Below, piece by piece: positions 22,515 through 35,989 of a stretch of 64,000 bases of DNA (its first letter is position 1; each line of letters opens with the position of its first letter). Location: NCBI RefSeq assembly GCF_947623445.1, contig NC_135244.1, forward strand, positions 15,810,860-15,874,859, written 5' to 3'. A model generated the notes under the pieces. The model did no database searches. It saw nothing but the letters and a program-made list of their open reading frames with translations, and had not been told where the DNA came from. The position numbers and the translations under genes were made by a program. This DNA comes from Clavelina lepadiformis. Taxonomy: Eukaryota > Chordata > Ascidiacea > Aplousobranchia > Clavelinidae.

Positions 22515-25500
22515 TTATGTCGGTATTAAAGATAACTTTATTGGCACTACAGTGTCAATAGCACAATTTTCGACTGGTGAAGTAATTGTAACAGGCAAAG
22601 TAACGACAATTGACTTCATCGTGCAAAGTCTAGAATCGCCAACACAGTAATATAAATTCGCTTCCCACTTTAGGTTTAAGTCAACGCTATCAGGTGGAGG
22701 TTTATGTTGGTCACTTTGTGTCACCAAGGCGCCAACCAGTGACGATAGCTGAACTGAAACTTCAGCCTCAGCAGATGCGCTCTCAAATTTTCCAGATTCT
22801 ATTAAAAATACAGCATTGTCTAGTTCGTCATTACTTGATAAGGAAGCTGTAAGCTGCCAAGCTGATGGAGCATTTTGAGTCAAATGTATTTCGTCAGTAG
22901 ATATGCAAAGTTTAATTGGTTGGTTGACAGCAGAAGTCTGTGGCTTCATAATCAATTGTTGCGCAGCATTTCTTTTTACAATTGAGGTAACGTTTGAGTA
23001 AGTTTTAAGTCCTTTGTCTTCTTGTGTAATTTTTTTGTTTTTGGGAGATTCCAAGTTAAGCTTTAAATACATCAATAAAATTCATCATACGATTTTAATT
23101 TATGTAGATTAAAAATATTATACTAGTACAGTCTGTAAGTATTTTTTATACAGTATTAATTACCAACCGTTTCAATATTTCCGTCAAGCAGACAGAGAAC
23201 TTTAACTTTGTGGTTATTAGTATCTGCGATATAAAGATGTTCACATTGCGAATCAACACATATTCCTCCTGGTTCGTTCAGGTTTCCAGGTGAAACTTCA
23301 TCTGGTGAATTGTGTTCTTTTGTAACAGCTATTGTGCTCTTGTTTGGGCCGCACAGAGTAAAACAGGTTTTCTTGAATGGATCTACAGCCTTTATCTGTA
23401 TGCAGGAATGGGATACAATGGTTTTTCATAAAAATTTTAAAAACTTTCAAATTCAGGGTGGAGTAGTAGAAAAAAAATTGTTTTCTGAAATTTGCTTTTT
23501 GAACTGTCACTATTGCAACTCTTACCTGAAAACGTGACAATTATACTCATTAGAGGGCACTTCCTTAATAATTACCCACATGGATTACCCATTCACCTTA
23601 TCGACTGCATCACAATAAAATAGCAGTGACCCACTCTTCAAACAGGCCCGCATTTCAGCACTCTCTCTAAAAGCTTTTAACACTCCATGCATGAATTTAA
23701 ACTCTGTTTGCAAGTGAAACTTAACAATGAAATCACTTTCCATGTTCATAAATCTTGTTTTAATGGAAAGAAACTTGCTCACTCAAAAAATATGAAATTA
23801 AACCATTGGGATGTACCAGCAAAACACCAAGCAATTAGGTTGTAAAATTGCATGCATGGTCTGTTGATACAGAGAATCTTCACAGACAAATTTCCAAAGA
23901 ATTGCAAATCCCTTTGTCAAGGAGCCCTCAAATTTAACTACAAAGATGTTTGATCCGTATGTTGCAATTTTGCAAATTACTTTTAAATGAAAAGTAGTAG
24001 TTGATAAAAAATTGTACCTTATGATTGTAGGAATCTGCAACATACAGCAATGATCTCTTTTTATCCCAAGAAACGCATAAGGGATGCTGCAGCTTTGCTT
24101 TACGCCCTTTTCCATCCTCATCTCCATAAGCAAAAAGATTCTATAATACATGATATTAAAAATGTTCAAAGTTTATGGTGACAGAATCGTGTTAACACAA
24201 TAGTCAAATAAGAAAATTACAAAACAAGAATAAGGTAGCACCTCAAGGGTTCACTACAATTTATGGACACGAGTTTTTGCAAGCTTGAGCTTGCTGCTTC
24301 ATGTGTCACTTTAAGATGGTTTACTACCTAATTTAAGATGTATTAATAACGTTATTATGCTTTAACTCATTCAAATCATTCATGTAAAATGTAAACAACA
24401 ATTGCAAAATGTGTATGAAATTAACAAACTTATGTGATGCAATGACTAACAGTTGGATCGAAGTGTCCCCCAACCAATCCTTCAACCGCGCCATTGTTTA
24501 ACTTAATCTTTCGAACGGTGCTGCTTTCACTATCTGCGACATACAGCGTATGAGATTGAAAGTCAACAGTAAGACCAGATGGTTGAGCGAAACCCGCCTG
24601 GATAAAATTAAAATACACTTTACAATATATGTTATATCTGACATAAACACCTCCACTACGCAGAATTCCAAGCTAGCTATGCAAAAGTAGGTTTTACTTT
24701 GTGTGGGTAACTGTTGTTTCTATTTTCTTCTTGTCCATTTCCAGCAAATCTCAAGCATGTTCCCATTTTGTATTCAGAACCTAAAATAAATTAGTAACGT
24801 GTAACGAACATAGGGTATATACTTAAGCGCTCAATTGTGTTTATTGGTGATGAACCCTTTGAACCTTTTTGCCAATCAGCATCTTGCAAGAAAAATGCCC
24901 ATATTTGATGTATGCCAGACATTGCTATAAACAGGATACTTTCATTTTGAGGAAAACCAGGGCTGCCAGCAACCTGTACCATGAAAGTTTTATCATTACA
25001 AGGTTTAAGACAGTGCGTCATTTTGATATACCAGTACAAGTACAATAAGTACAAAACCTGAACATCCCATGGTGAACAGATAGGTTGGTCTGTACCATTG
25101 CCACCAACTTCATAATCACTGCTATGTTTGCCATTGCCAGTAAGAGTTACTACTCGGTACACCAACAAATCAATCTAAGTATTAATGAACAACACTTTAT
25201 ATGCAGCCTGGCAAGCAAGTATAAATCAGCTCAGAAACTAATAACTTTTTACATGTTTACACCTACTTTACACCAAATTTACATGTTTACCCTACTTTTC
25301 TAATCAAATGGTTGTTGCAGTCAGCAACATAAATGGAATTTGTCCCGTGCCATGCCAATCCTTGTGGTGAATTGAAACGTGCTGCTGTGAATTTCCCATC
25401 ACTTTTTCCTGGATGAGGACCGCCAATTGAGTGCTGAATAGTTCCGTCAACAAAAGCAACAATAACCCTGTGATTTCCAGTATCAGCAATAGCTATCCGG

Positions 25501-26650
25501 CTTCCTGCAGAAAAAAACACAACTTAGTGAATAGTAAATAAGGGAAGCCCGTTTTGTATAAGTCAATCTATGTGATAACCTGTAATTAGAATGATACCAT
25601 TATTCTACTGTCATCACACAATAGAATACCAAAATGACATATGATAGTATACCTGAACTGTCAATATCAATCTTTCCGGGAAAGTTTAGTTGATTGCTTT
25701 CTTGATTCAATGTAATGTTAGCAGGGTCATGACATACTTCAAGACTCTCGAACGATGGTTCTATTGAATGCTTGCTGATTTCAGTTTTGTAAAAGATGAC
25801 AGATTCTCTGATAACAGCTTCAATTACATCTGCATGAGTCTCTCCAGGCAAGGATAATATTACCTATTGATGAGACAGTCGTAAAACCAAGCTATGTCTT
25901 TTACCATCAATTAAAATATTAAAATGTATAAAATCTTATATTGTATCACTTATTTTCACTTAATTCGTAAATAGCAATTACCTTCCCAAATGGATTAATA
26001 ACAACAAATGTTGGCCAGCATTTAATCATGAATTTTTCCCATAATTCTAAATTTGAATCGTTTACAACTGGATGCTTAATATTATATCGTAGCAATGCTT
26101 TGAAAATATTGTTGACTTCCTAAAACATATAAAATAACACTGTCATAAAATATTGCCTGAAAGAAAATTATTTGTGCATTTGCAAAAAAAACTAACTACA
26201 GCACTAACTCTTATTTGAACATCACCTTTTCATTTGGAAATTTTGCTGAATGAACCCCAATAACAAAAAGGCCATTTTCCACTGAATACAAGGATTCCAT
26301 TTTGTGTAAAAATGGAATCATGTGCATGCAATTAATGCAGCAGTAAGTGAAAAAATCTAGTAGTACCACTTTCCCCATCATATCATCCAACTTAATCTCC
26401 TTCGTATTGACCCACTTAATTTCTGTAATAATTATTAGTAATTAAGTGTTTCTACAAATTATTGAATATGACAACAGAATAACACCTAAGTGTTTGGTGT
26501 AATACCTTGCCATAGCGATGTTAAATCCACAGTGCTTATACTATTCACAGCAATCAGATATTCATCCACAAGTGTTTGGCGTTGCTTTTCCAACTGTGTG
26601 TTATGAAACTTCTCCGCTAGTTGTAACGAATTTGCCTCCACTACATCCAT
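22515..26650 (-). CDS. NHLRC2: NHL repeat-containing protein 2 (thioredoxin-like plus beta-propeller), 12 exons, 764 aa
   Basis: Exons on the minus strand: 26650-26506, 26422-26226, 26119-25982, 25863-25653, 25504-25296, 25174-25058, 24973-24823, 24780-24698, 24597-24451, 24140-24018, 23395-23168 and 23060-22515 (2,295 nt, all phases consistent). An N-terminal helical part is followed by a thioredoxin-like domain with [15 protein letters not shown], whose CINC motif is at about residues 77-80, and [11 protein letters not shown]. Next comes an NHL beta-propeller (about residues 225-585) with [57 protein letters not shown] and [13 protein letters not shown]-terminal beta-rich domain follows (about 600-764, with [11 protein letters not shown]). 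Length and order match vertebrate NHLRC2 (about 726 aa). Its biochemical role is not firmly established. The start is the first ATG of exon 1, and an AG just upstream could be a cis or trans splice acceptor. Confidence 0.95.
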
Positions 26651-27066
26651 TAGTGATAAACTTGAAGTGCTAATTTTCAGCTAAACACAACATGAAAACT
26701 GGACATTAATTTTCTCATTATACAGTTCAAATTGCTCCACTGATAACAATGCGATATGCAACTATTAATAAAGAACGTTATATAGAAATAATATTTACTA
26801 TAGCCAAATACACAAAAGCACATTGAAAATACTATAACTGATATACATATAAAAGACACAGTCATTCCACAAGACTGGAACCAAACAAAACCTGTATCAC
26901 ATAGATTTCACTGAAATGATTGTGTGTGTGTATTGTAGTAAATTTTATGAGAATGCAATATACACTTTGAACAAATCCAGGTGTCCAATTTGAAATAACT
27001 CTCACAAACTTCAAAAGTTTCTGAATGTCTTTGGAAAATTTTGGCAATTACTTCTCAGACAAGTTT
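26634..27066. repeat. Duplicated NHLRC2-5'/GAPDH-3' junction, copy 1
   Basis: This segment runs from the first codons of NHLRC2 exon 1, through its upstream spacer, to a GAPDH 3'-end relic (minus strand: GTCTGAGAAGTAATTGCCAA). It matches 30435-30925 in the same order and orientation. Shared words include ccaaatacacaaaagcacat, tgaaaata, ataaagaa and ggcaattacttct. No GAPDH coding sequence continues beyond 27,066. Confidence 0.75.
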
Positions 27067-30000
27067 ATAGTTCTTCATAAAGAAGAAGTACTTCAATGTC
27101 ACAACAAAAAAATACCTATAAGGTATCAGAATTATAGTGTGTTAGAAACAAATATACACGACAATAAGATACAAGAAACTAGGAATGTGTAAAATAGAAA
27201 AATTGATACACTATTCTAAAATTTTCTATTTTTAGAATACTTTTCTTCAAAACCAGAACTTCGAATCTTATATTGGAATAGTTCTAAGCCAATAACATTT
27301 AAATGTATTTTGCATAAAAATATGGTCTAAGGAGACTATGACAGGTTCTTTGATGAAATTCTCGGTATTATTTGTCCACTTTCTTGACCGAGAATGGCTA
27401 ATTTGGGATTTATCATGAACTATACACAATGATCAGAGTAAATTTATCAAAATAAAATGTTTAAGAAAGAATTCAAACAGAGATCTTTAATGGACAGATT
27501 TCATGTTTGTTTAACTTAGACAATTTGCTCTCTCACCAGCTTAATTAAGTTAATCAAACGCATAAAGCACTCGAACGAAACCTCTGCGAAGATTCATAGT
27601 TGCAAATCGCCATTTAAATTTCCCTTTTTAGATTTTTACATTCTCCAATGAACATAATTGCTATTGCTTCTGTGTATAGAGAGTGACTATAGTTACTGGA
27701 CTAATGGCTTTGCTTGTACTAAACGTCAACCTTTAACTTCTTATTTCACAGGATCTATCAAAACTAACTGCAAATCTTTAACAGCGATAATAATTATACA
27801 TACAAAAAAGCAAGAAACCGTGAACATAAATACTCTAGGCTTAATCTTCATTTGTATTGTATGGTCAACTTTGGACATTATTGTTTATCTTCGTCTACAA
27901 TATCTTTAAGCGACTTCCAGAAAGGTTAGCTTCTAATACCCATAACTGCATTCCAATATTTCCCGATGTAATACAAAGAAGTTTTTGCAGTATTGGAGAG
28001 TATATTTTCTTCTGATAAGGTGGAGCTTCTTAGAAGTTAGTGATATTAATTCGATTGTTTCATAACTGAAAGCCAAGCTACACCGTTTAAAAACTTATTC
28101 TTTACTACACATTGTAATATTGTAGTAAATCGGGTATCATCGTGAAAATTCGAATAAACCTGATGTAACAATAAATTGATGAAATCAAGATGTAAATGAA
28201 AACTGACTTCCACGTTTTGTCTGTACAAGTGTGTTCAAAAAAAGTAAACCGTTAAGAGGTGTTCAAATCTTTCTTGATTGGCTTTTTAGCTATTACCTTT
28301 GTGTTCATACCTCTTATCAGAAACTTTTTCAAACACATGAGCCAACACACATACACTCGCCGCCTATTTTCCTTCGATGTGATTCGATGTAATAGTTAAA
28401 TGCTTTTAATTTTGATAGTTTGCCGTCATGGTTAAATGCTTTAGATTTAACAACATTTCAAATGTTTTTGCAGAGTAGTTACCATGGACTTCACTGAAAC
28501 CATATTGAACAATCGTCTATGAATTCATTATACAAAATAAATCAAAATCTCGGTTGGTAATAATGATAATCAGTATAATATCTGTTCCAAAACTAAAAAC
28601 AGAATAGTTTTGCTTACAATTGTTAAAGATATTATAGAGATATAAAGACATTCAAAATTGCACATGCCTACAAAAAAACTGGAATAATTTCAGGCTTACA
28701 CAAGTTACATAAGACAGGACAATTAGGCTATTTATCAACATTACAAATTACTTGCCAGGGCAATGATATATAAATGCAACATGCATAATAACAGCAGAGG
28801 TAGTTATTTTGGATGTAGATATATATATTTTGGATCTAGATTAATGTAACATACAGTTAAAAAAGAAATCTGCAGTTTAACACAACACATCAAAAAAATC
28901 TATATACAGTACATAAAACAACTTACCAAGAAACAATGCAGAATCAGTATTAATTTTACTAATTGTTGATCTGAATTTATAACTTGTATATATATTTAAA
29001 TATCCAAATCTGAAATATGAACATACCCAAATAATTAAATCATAATAAAAGCTAACTAACCATAACAAGATTTGACTTATTATGCTAACGCAGTAATAAA
29101 AAAATAAAATAAAGCCATAAGGCATAGGCTATACAGTTCACTCAGAAACAGTGACACATACAGTAAACTTGTCTGATCAAAATAACTTCAAATTCGATGA
29201 TTGTTTGAAATCTTTGTCGCTTTTGTGTCCTAAGAAATGGTAAGTGTGGATTCGTTGACCAAACATCTGACATCAGTTGTAATTATGCGACCAGGGGTCG
29301 ATAACCTGTTGTTAAATCATTGCATTGTCATTGGGCGTGAATGAAAATTGCTTGGGTTCAGTATTCTTGGTGAACAGCTGTAAAATTGGGCAATACCGTA
29401 TGAAAAATCAAAAAACCAAGTCAAAAAATGTGTGTTAATCAGAACTTGCACTAAGACAAGCTCGATAACCATGGCTCATGCAATGAGGAATCATAACAGA
29501 GTTTAAGTCATGCAAAGACTTTCCTCAATTTGAGGATACATTGCAATGCCAAGACACGCTATTTAAAACAAGTTAATATCGAAATTTACAAAGTAACGTG
29601 ATTTAACTTTACAAGTTACACACAAAAGGTTTTGCTGTGTTTAAAGATGTGCATAAAATTATTTTTTGTGTGAAACGTGTGGATAGCGTCATACTAAGCA
29701 GCTGATAAATCAGACACACATTGCAGACTTTCCAAATGGAATCATTCAATTTAGTATGTAAAAATGACATTTTTATGTCATACAGTTATTACTATTTAAA
29801 CAATTGCACATTCAATGTAAAAATGTTCAGATTTGAAGTGTGGAATGTATACTAAACGTTATCTATTAAGTTTAAATACTTAGCTATAAGTTTTAGCTAT
29901 TTTGTTCTTCCGTTCAACATTTTATCTGAAATAATATTGAAATGCTGCATAATTATTGTTGATTTTGCACCTTGCATTGTTAAATCCAGTGCTTATGCCA

Positions 30001-30434
30001 TTCCTGACAGGCTGGTATTCATCAAAACTTCAGCAGCACTGCCTTTTGCCTTTTTCATCAGCACTGCCTTTCATCCTAGGTAGTGCAGCACACATCTTTT
30101 AACACTCTCGTGAATGGCAAAACCCATATAACAGAAAAGTCATGCAAGCTTTGGCATCACTAAACGTTAAGTCTCAGATACTGCATTTACTGTAACTTCT
30201 TGTTAATATTCAGTGATTACAGAAAAAGAACCAGGTCCGTTGTTTGACTTCACTTTTGCTTGCGAGATACACAGCGTGATCAAGCTTGTGTCACCACAAA
30301 TCAAGTCATTCCAATATGTTAGCAGTGATATAAGAAAATTACCGTTTGTTCGGTAATGTCAAAAACTACTGTAGTAAGTGGTTTGCTCAATAAACCAATG
30401 CTCTATCAAATGAGGTTTGCTATTTGCAGCAAAT
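27067..30434. other. Intergenic, 3.4 kb, no gene seen
   Basis: Very AT-rich sequence between the two copies of the duplicated junction. A short tandem duplication (tcagcactgcctt twice at about 30,030-30,075) is visible. No GAPDH remnant or other exon was recognised. Confidence 0.4.
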
Positions 30435-31921
<1,487 letters not shown>

Positions 31922-31978
31922 TTAAAGAGTTTCCTATGATTACAACTAAATGATATCTGAGAACGCAAATAATTCGCA

Positions 31979-31985
31979 ATTTATA
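31979..31985 (-). promoter_or_regulatory. TATA-like box of the GAPDH gene
   Basis: The minus strand reads CATATAAATT here, 67 bases before the GAPDH ATG. This would place transcription start near 31,950 and leave a short leader of about 40 nt. Confidence 0.4.
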
Positions 31986-32837
31986 TGCTACCAACGACCT
32001 TCAGGACACGTCACAAAACTTCAAGACAACTCATCTATCGCACAAGAAATTGCTGATAATCTCTCATCACGCCACACAGCTGCACAAGGGCAGAAGGACG
32101 ATTAAAGCAAAAGTGACCAACAAGTCTCAGCAGGATAAGACAACAACACCTTTTTTATGTTAAGTGAGTAATTAATCTTCAAATCAATTGGGCAATTTGT
32201 ACCAAGCTTAAAAGTTTAATAAAATCTTACATTCCATTTACTTAGTTAATTATTTTTTATTGGACTTAAATGTCCTCATCGTTCAAAACACTTTTTGTTT
32301 AAGAAACCAGTGAGGCGTGAAAAGAAGCTAAGTTGTGTACGTGACAGAAGCGTGATGCCGGTTGTGAAATCAAAACAAAAAACGCACGAAAACACAGTGT
32401 TGAAGAACTGAAGAACTTTCTTGCTACGTGCAACTGTCTGAGCTTGATGAAACCTTCTGAAATGCTGAACAGCAAAACATGTTATGTTACCGCATATTCT
32501 TTGCATGTAAATTGTTTTCCGTAATAGCCTAGGTAGTGAGAAAGTTGACTTTGAGCACCAAGCAATTGCTCAGACAATTAATGGTGAAAGGCTAGTAATT
32601 CATTTTCTGAAAGTAAATGAATCATGAGTCATGACCCTTTCTGCATTATTTGTGTGTTTTGCAACTACTTGGTGCTTTTACTTTAGAAGTTACCATCAAA
32701 TAACAATGCATATTTTCTCTGAAATATGAAATATTATTCACAGTCTACGCTAAATATTTGCTTTAAGGAAGCTATTTAACTCGTTACGTTTCGGAGAGAT
32801 TTAATAGGCGTGAAGCCGCCGTTAAATCTCGTGACGC
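31986..32837. other. GAPDH upstream region, no other gene seen
   Basis: Sequence between the GAPDH TATA-like box and the Mutator-like element. Short frames only. A minus-strand CCAAT word lies near 32,188. No further gene or repeat was recognised. Confidence 0.4.
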
Positions 32838-32945
32838 GACACTTCATCGAAAGACAGTTTATCGAACGACACTTTATCGAACGACACTTAATCGAACGAC
32901 AGCTGATCGAAACGACACTTTATCGAACCGACAGTTGATCGAATC
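32838..32945. repeat. Left terminal array of the MULE (about 7 units)
   Basis: Tandem 15-16-bp units of the form GACA(C/G)TTTATCGAA(C), with variants GACAGCTGATCGAAAC and GACAGTTGATCGAATC. It pairs as an inverted repeat with the array at 34083-34267. Confidence 0.85.
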
Positions 32946-33478
32946 GACTGTTGCTTCTCCCGCACACAGTCATAGCAAAACGTGGCGTACAGTTGCATTG
33001 TTTGCTGTAGAAAATTGAAATTTGGTGACTTTTCATAAAAAATGTTCAGCTATCTGTCCATGTTTGTTTGATAAATTTGGATTTTGTAATTTTTGAGATA
33101 TTGTCATATTTTCATAATTTTGCTCTCTCCGCATTGAAGCGTATTACTCATGTACGCACCAATAACTTGACTAACTATTCTCTTTCGTTCTCTTCTCGCG
33201 GTCAGCTGGTTTTCCACACAGCGGGGGCGCGGCATACAGGAAGCCAGATGATGTTTCTACTAACCTGTAAAAATCTCATCAGTCTACGACGTATAGTTTT
33301 CTAGTAATTAACGATTGCAAATGTGTGTGCGGGGTCGGCCACACCTAGTTTTTTAATAAACTCGCGAGCCTGGTTAGGATAGGGTTAAAAGAACCACAAT
33401 TTAACGAAACAACTGACGATATGCACTGTTAAAAGAACGACAACTGACGAAGTGCACATTTCAATCGCATTCATTTAA

Positions 33479-33781
33479 TTACAAGTTGTGTGCAATTGCT
33501 CGAAGATAACTTTTTATGTCAATATTCGTTGAGTCATAATTTTCGACTATGCTCTTCAGCCGTTGCTTGACAGCGTCGTAGCGCTTCTTCCGAGGTGGGC
33601 CAGCAATTCCAGCACTCAATTGCTCAATAAACATTTCGTTGGAACCTTGTTCCTGCTTTATTTTTTTGACGAGTCTGCGAAGCGTCGGATGGGACATTGA
33701 GACACGCTTGCTGAACGCATTGTGGCGACTTATGGCGTAACAATACCAACTTATGGCGTAACAATACCACAATTTTTTCAA
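33479..33781 (-). pseudogene. MULE transposase C-terminal fragment
   Basis: A 100-codon open frame without a usable ATG at its left-hand start. It contains HPTLRRLVKKIKQEQ, then AGIAGPPRKKRYDAVKQRL and a C-terminal helical stretch. An H-P-x-L/I-x-x-x-x-x-x-I/L-K-x-E-Q segment followed by G-x-P-x-P-x-K-K-x-Y-x is typical of the region after the FLYWCH zinc finger in animal MULE transposases. Near the N-terminus a 21-bp exact tandem repeat gives W-Y-C-Y-A-I-S twice. The catalytic DDE region is missing, so this is a remnant inside the element. Confidence 0.5.
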
Positions 33782-34082
33782 ACAGAGCTAACACTGCAGT
33801 TTGAAACTCAATAAGAAACGGCGGGCCGTATTCTTGTGATAACTTATTAATATGTTTCGGGCCGGACGATTTCGCATGGCGGGCCGGCCGTCAAGCGAAA
33901 TCGTCAACTTTATGATACAAATATAAAATATAGATATAAAATATAAATCGTCAACTTTATTATATATACATCACAATTCATTAATGCACACCATTACAAA
34001 GACCGCACATCACAATGGCTTATTGTCTCAATGTTTGAGAAACACGCAAAAATCTTGCTTGAAGCTATTGTCAAAGTTTGTC

Positions 34083-34267
34083 GTTCGATCAACTGTCGGT
34101 TTGATCAACTGTCGGTTCGATAAAGTGTCGTTCGATCAACTGTCGGTTCGATAAAGTGTCGTTCGATCAACTGTCGGTTCGATTAACTGTCGTTCGATAA
34201 AGTGTCGTTCGATCATCTGTCGGTTCGATTAACTGTCGTTCGATAAAGTGTCTTTCGATAAAGTGTC
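34083..34267. repeat. Right terminal array of the MULE (about 12 units)
   Basis: Twelve tandem units of 15-16 bp alternate between two forms, GTTCGATAAAGTGTC and GGTTCGAT(C/T)AACTGTC. They are the inverse of the left array, with more copies on this side. Confidence 0.85.
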
Positions 34268-34454
34268 ATAGTACCGTTGAATCTTGGGTAACTCTGATGA
34301 ATCTGAATCTTGAAGGGGCTTGTTCATCCCATCTTCACGGGCTATAATACTAAACTGGTACGATGCAGAAATGTGATTCCAATCAAACTAACGTTTATTT
34401 GGCGATGCCAGAGTGTGTGTTATGAAGAAGCTCTGGTTCTTCTATAGTCTACTC

Positions 34455-34908
34455 CAGGGCTTCCCAAACTTTTTTGCTCGCGACCCCTTTCAAACTTCTG
34501 AAGTTTTCCGCGACCCTTCACGTTTAAATTGATTAAATTAGCAGTGCGAAACATACATTAGTCATTAGTGAAATTTATTGAGATGCAAAGAGTAAAGACT
34601 GAATTGAAGCAACCAGTACTCAAAGTCTACTTACTACTTTACACATATATAGGCTACTGGAAACAAAAAAGCACACACATTTATTCAGTGTGATTGATGC
34701 GACTGCTTTCTGCTACAAAGCAAGTCCAGCCGTGGCTCAATATCTGTTAATGCTGGTCTCAAGGCGGTTTCTATGTTGATTAGGCTGGAACGATATTTTG
34801 TTTCGATTGTATTTTGTACTTCGTGTAAAATTGGTATACGCTCTGCGACCCCTGAAGTTCGTTACGCGACCCCTTGCGGGGTCGCGACCCCCAGTTTGGG
34901 AAGCCCTG
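34455..34908. mobile_element. hAT-type MITE 1 (454 bp)
   Basis: The ends are CAGGGCTTCCCAAACTTTTT and AGTTTGGGAAGCCCTG, near-perfect inverted repeats with an internal GCGACCCC motif near both ends. Exact 8-bp target duplications GTCTACTC flank it (34447-34454 and 34909-34916), the hAT signature. It encodes no transposase. The clean ends and duplication suggest a fairly recent insertion. Confidence 0.9.
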
Positions 34909-34921
34909 GTCTACTCTATAG

Positions 34922-35430
34922 CAGTGGTTCCCAACCTTTTTTGGTGCCGGGGACGAATTTCAAACTTCAGAGTACGTATGGAGCCGCATGAAAACACTCA
35001 AGTAATTATAACGAAAATTTTAAAGCATGAAATCATGTACCAACGAATAGCAACACTAACAAGAAAAATAACACAGATCAATTTAATGTCCAACTTTGCA
35101 TTGGCTTTGAGCTTTAACAACTTTGTCAAAGCGAGGCGCAATTGTGGTTTAGGATTCAGGAAGCGGTTTATGAATCACCATAAGTAGACGATGGGCCATT
35201 CACAACAGTATAAAGTAGGCTACAATGTGTAACTGTAAGATTTAAAATGAAAAATATGTAAACAATTTTGAACTAACGCTATAAATTTTGAACAATTTTT
35301 GACATTTTTGAAAAGTCAAAAAATAATTGCCCTAATTAATATAAATAGATTTTTTGTGGGTCAATGAGAGCCGCAAGAAAGCTACCTTGGAGCCGCATGC
35401 GGCTCTAAGAGCCGCGGTTGGGAACCACTG
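34922..35430. mobile_element. hAT-type MITE 2 (509 bp)
   Basis: The ends are CAGTGGTTCCCAACCTTTTT and GGTTGGGAACCACTG. Its flanks CTCTATAG (34914-34921) and GTCTATAG (35431-35438) agree at 7 of 8 positions, fitting a hAT target duplication with one change. It has no transposase frame. It begins 13 bases after MITE 1 ends and overlaps that element's right target duplication by three bases. Confidence 0.85.
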
Positions 35431-35438
35431 GTCTATAG

Positions 35439-35916
35439 TATAGAATCCGTGAGTTCGAAGAACGCACATTTCGCACACACAACACTGATTATAATTGTTA
35501 CATAACTAATTAAAAAACAAAAGTCGCTCTGCACACCACAAAATCTTTGGCGCAATGAAAAAAGTGACGTTCTTGGAACAACTATTGCAAATGTCACATT
35601 CACACCATGTTCACATAATCACATTTGCTTTGGCAGTGCTTTCACTGTAGCCATCCACTGAAAAAAATGAATTCAACAGAAGTATTAGCAGTAGGCCTAC
35701 TACGGTAATACTGTACATAACTCAAGTTCCAAAGACCATTTACACTATGGAGGTTTCAATCCAACCCGTTAAAATATTGTTTGCAAAGTAATTTCACTGA
35801 AACATTTATCAATATATTTGAGACGCAAAGTGCAGTCTTTCGTAAATCATGCGATTTTCTGAATAAGATGGTTGAGTTAAAGTTAATGTCACGCTCTACT
35901 AATTTCATGCCTGCAG
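35439..35916. other. Spacer right of MITE 2, no gene seen
   Basis: AT-rich spacer before the possible first exon at 35,917. No repeat or coding segment was recognised. Confidence 0.4.
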
Positions 35917-35989
35917 CGCGAAATTATGGATGGGGAAGATAACAAAACCTCATGGGTCTGTCCATACAATCATACAATTTATACATGCT
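35917..35989 (+). CDS. Possible first coding exon of an unrecognised gene
   Basis: A good acceptor (CCTGCAG) is followed by an ATG at 35926 and an open stretch of 21 codons plus one base, then a strong donor (GTAAGT at 35990). The peptide ends S-W-V-C-P-Y-N-H-T-I-Y-T-C. The C-P-Y-N-x-H-like start recalls CHHC zinc fingers such as those of GTSF1 and U11-48K, but the spacing is not canonical. Joining it to the exons at 38,091 needs a connecting exon with entry phase 1 and exit phase 2. A candidate is 37,873-37,906, but its donor is ambiguous. Treat as tentative. Confidence 0.3.

Larger units (their letters stand above)
32838..34267. mobile_element. Mutator-like (MULE) DNA transposon with iterated terminal arrays
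   Basis: The two ends are arrays of 15-16-bp units in opposite orientation. The left reads gacacttcatcgaaagacag then (a/c)tttatcgaacgacac-type units. The right, when complemented, reads gacactttatcgaaagacac and similar units. The body contains a minus-strand frame (33479-33781) with a fragment resembling the C-terminal part of FLYWCH-type MULE transposases. Long, internally repeated inverted ends fit the Mutator superfamily. I could not find the expected 8-10-bp target duplication next to these boundaries. At 1.43 kb with only a fragment frame it is a non-autonomous or decayed copy. Confidence 0.65.

Noticed and set aside
27067-28300. Search for a second GAPDH coding copy next to the duplicated 3' tail
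   Set aside because: No GAPDH motif (for example around the catalytic Cys) was found. Only the last few codons and the 3' flank are shared.
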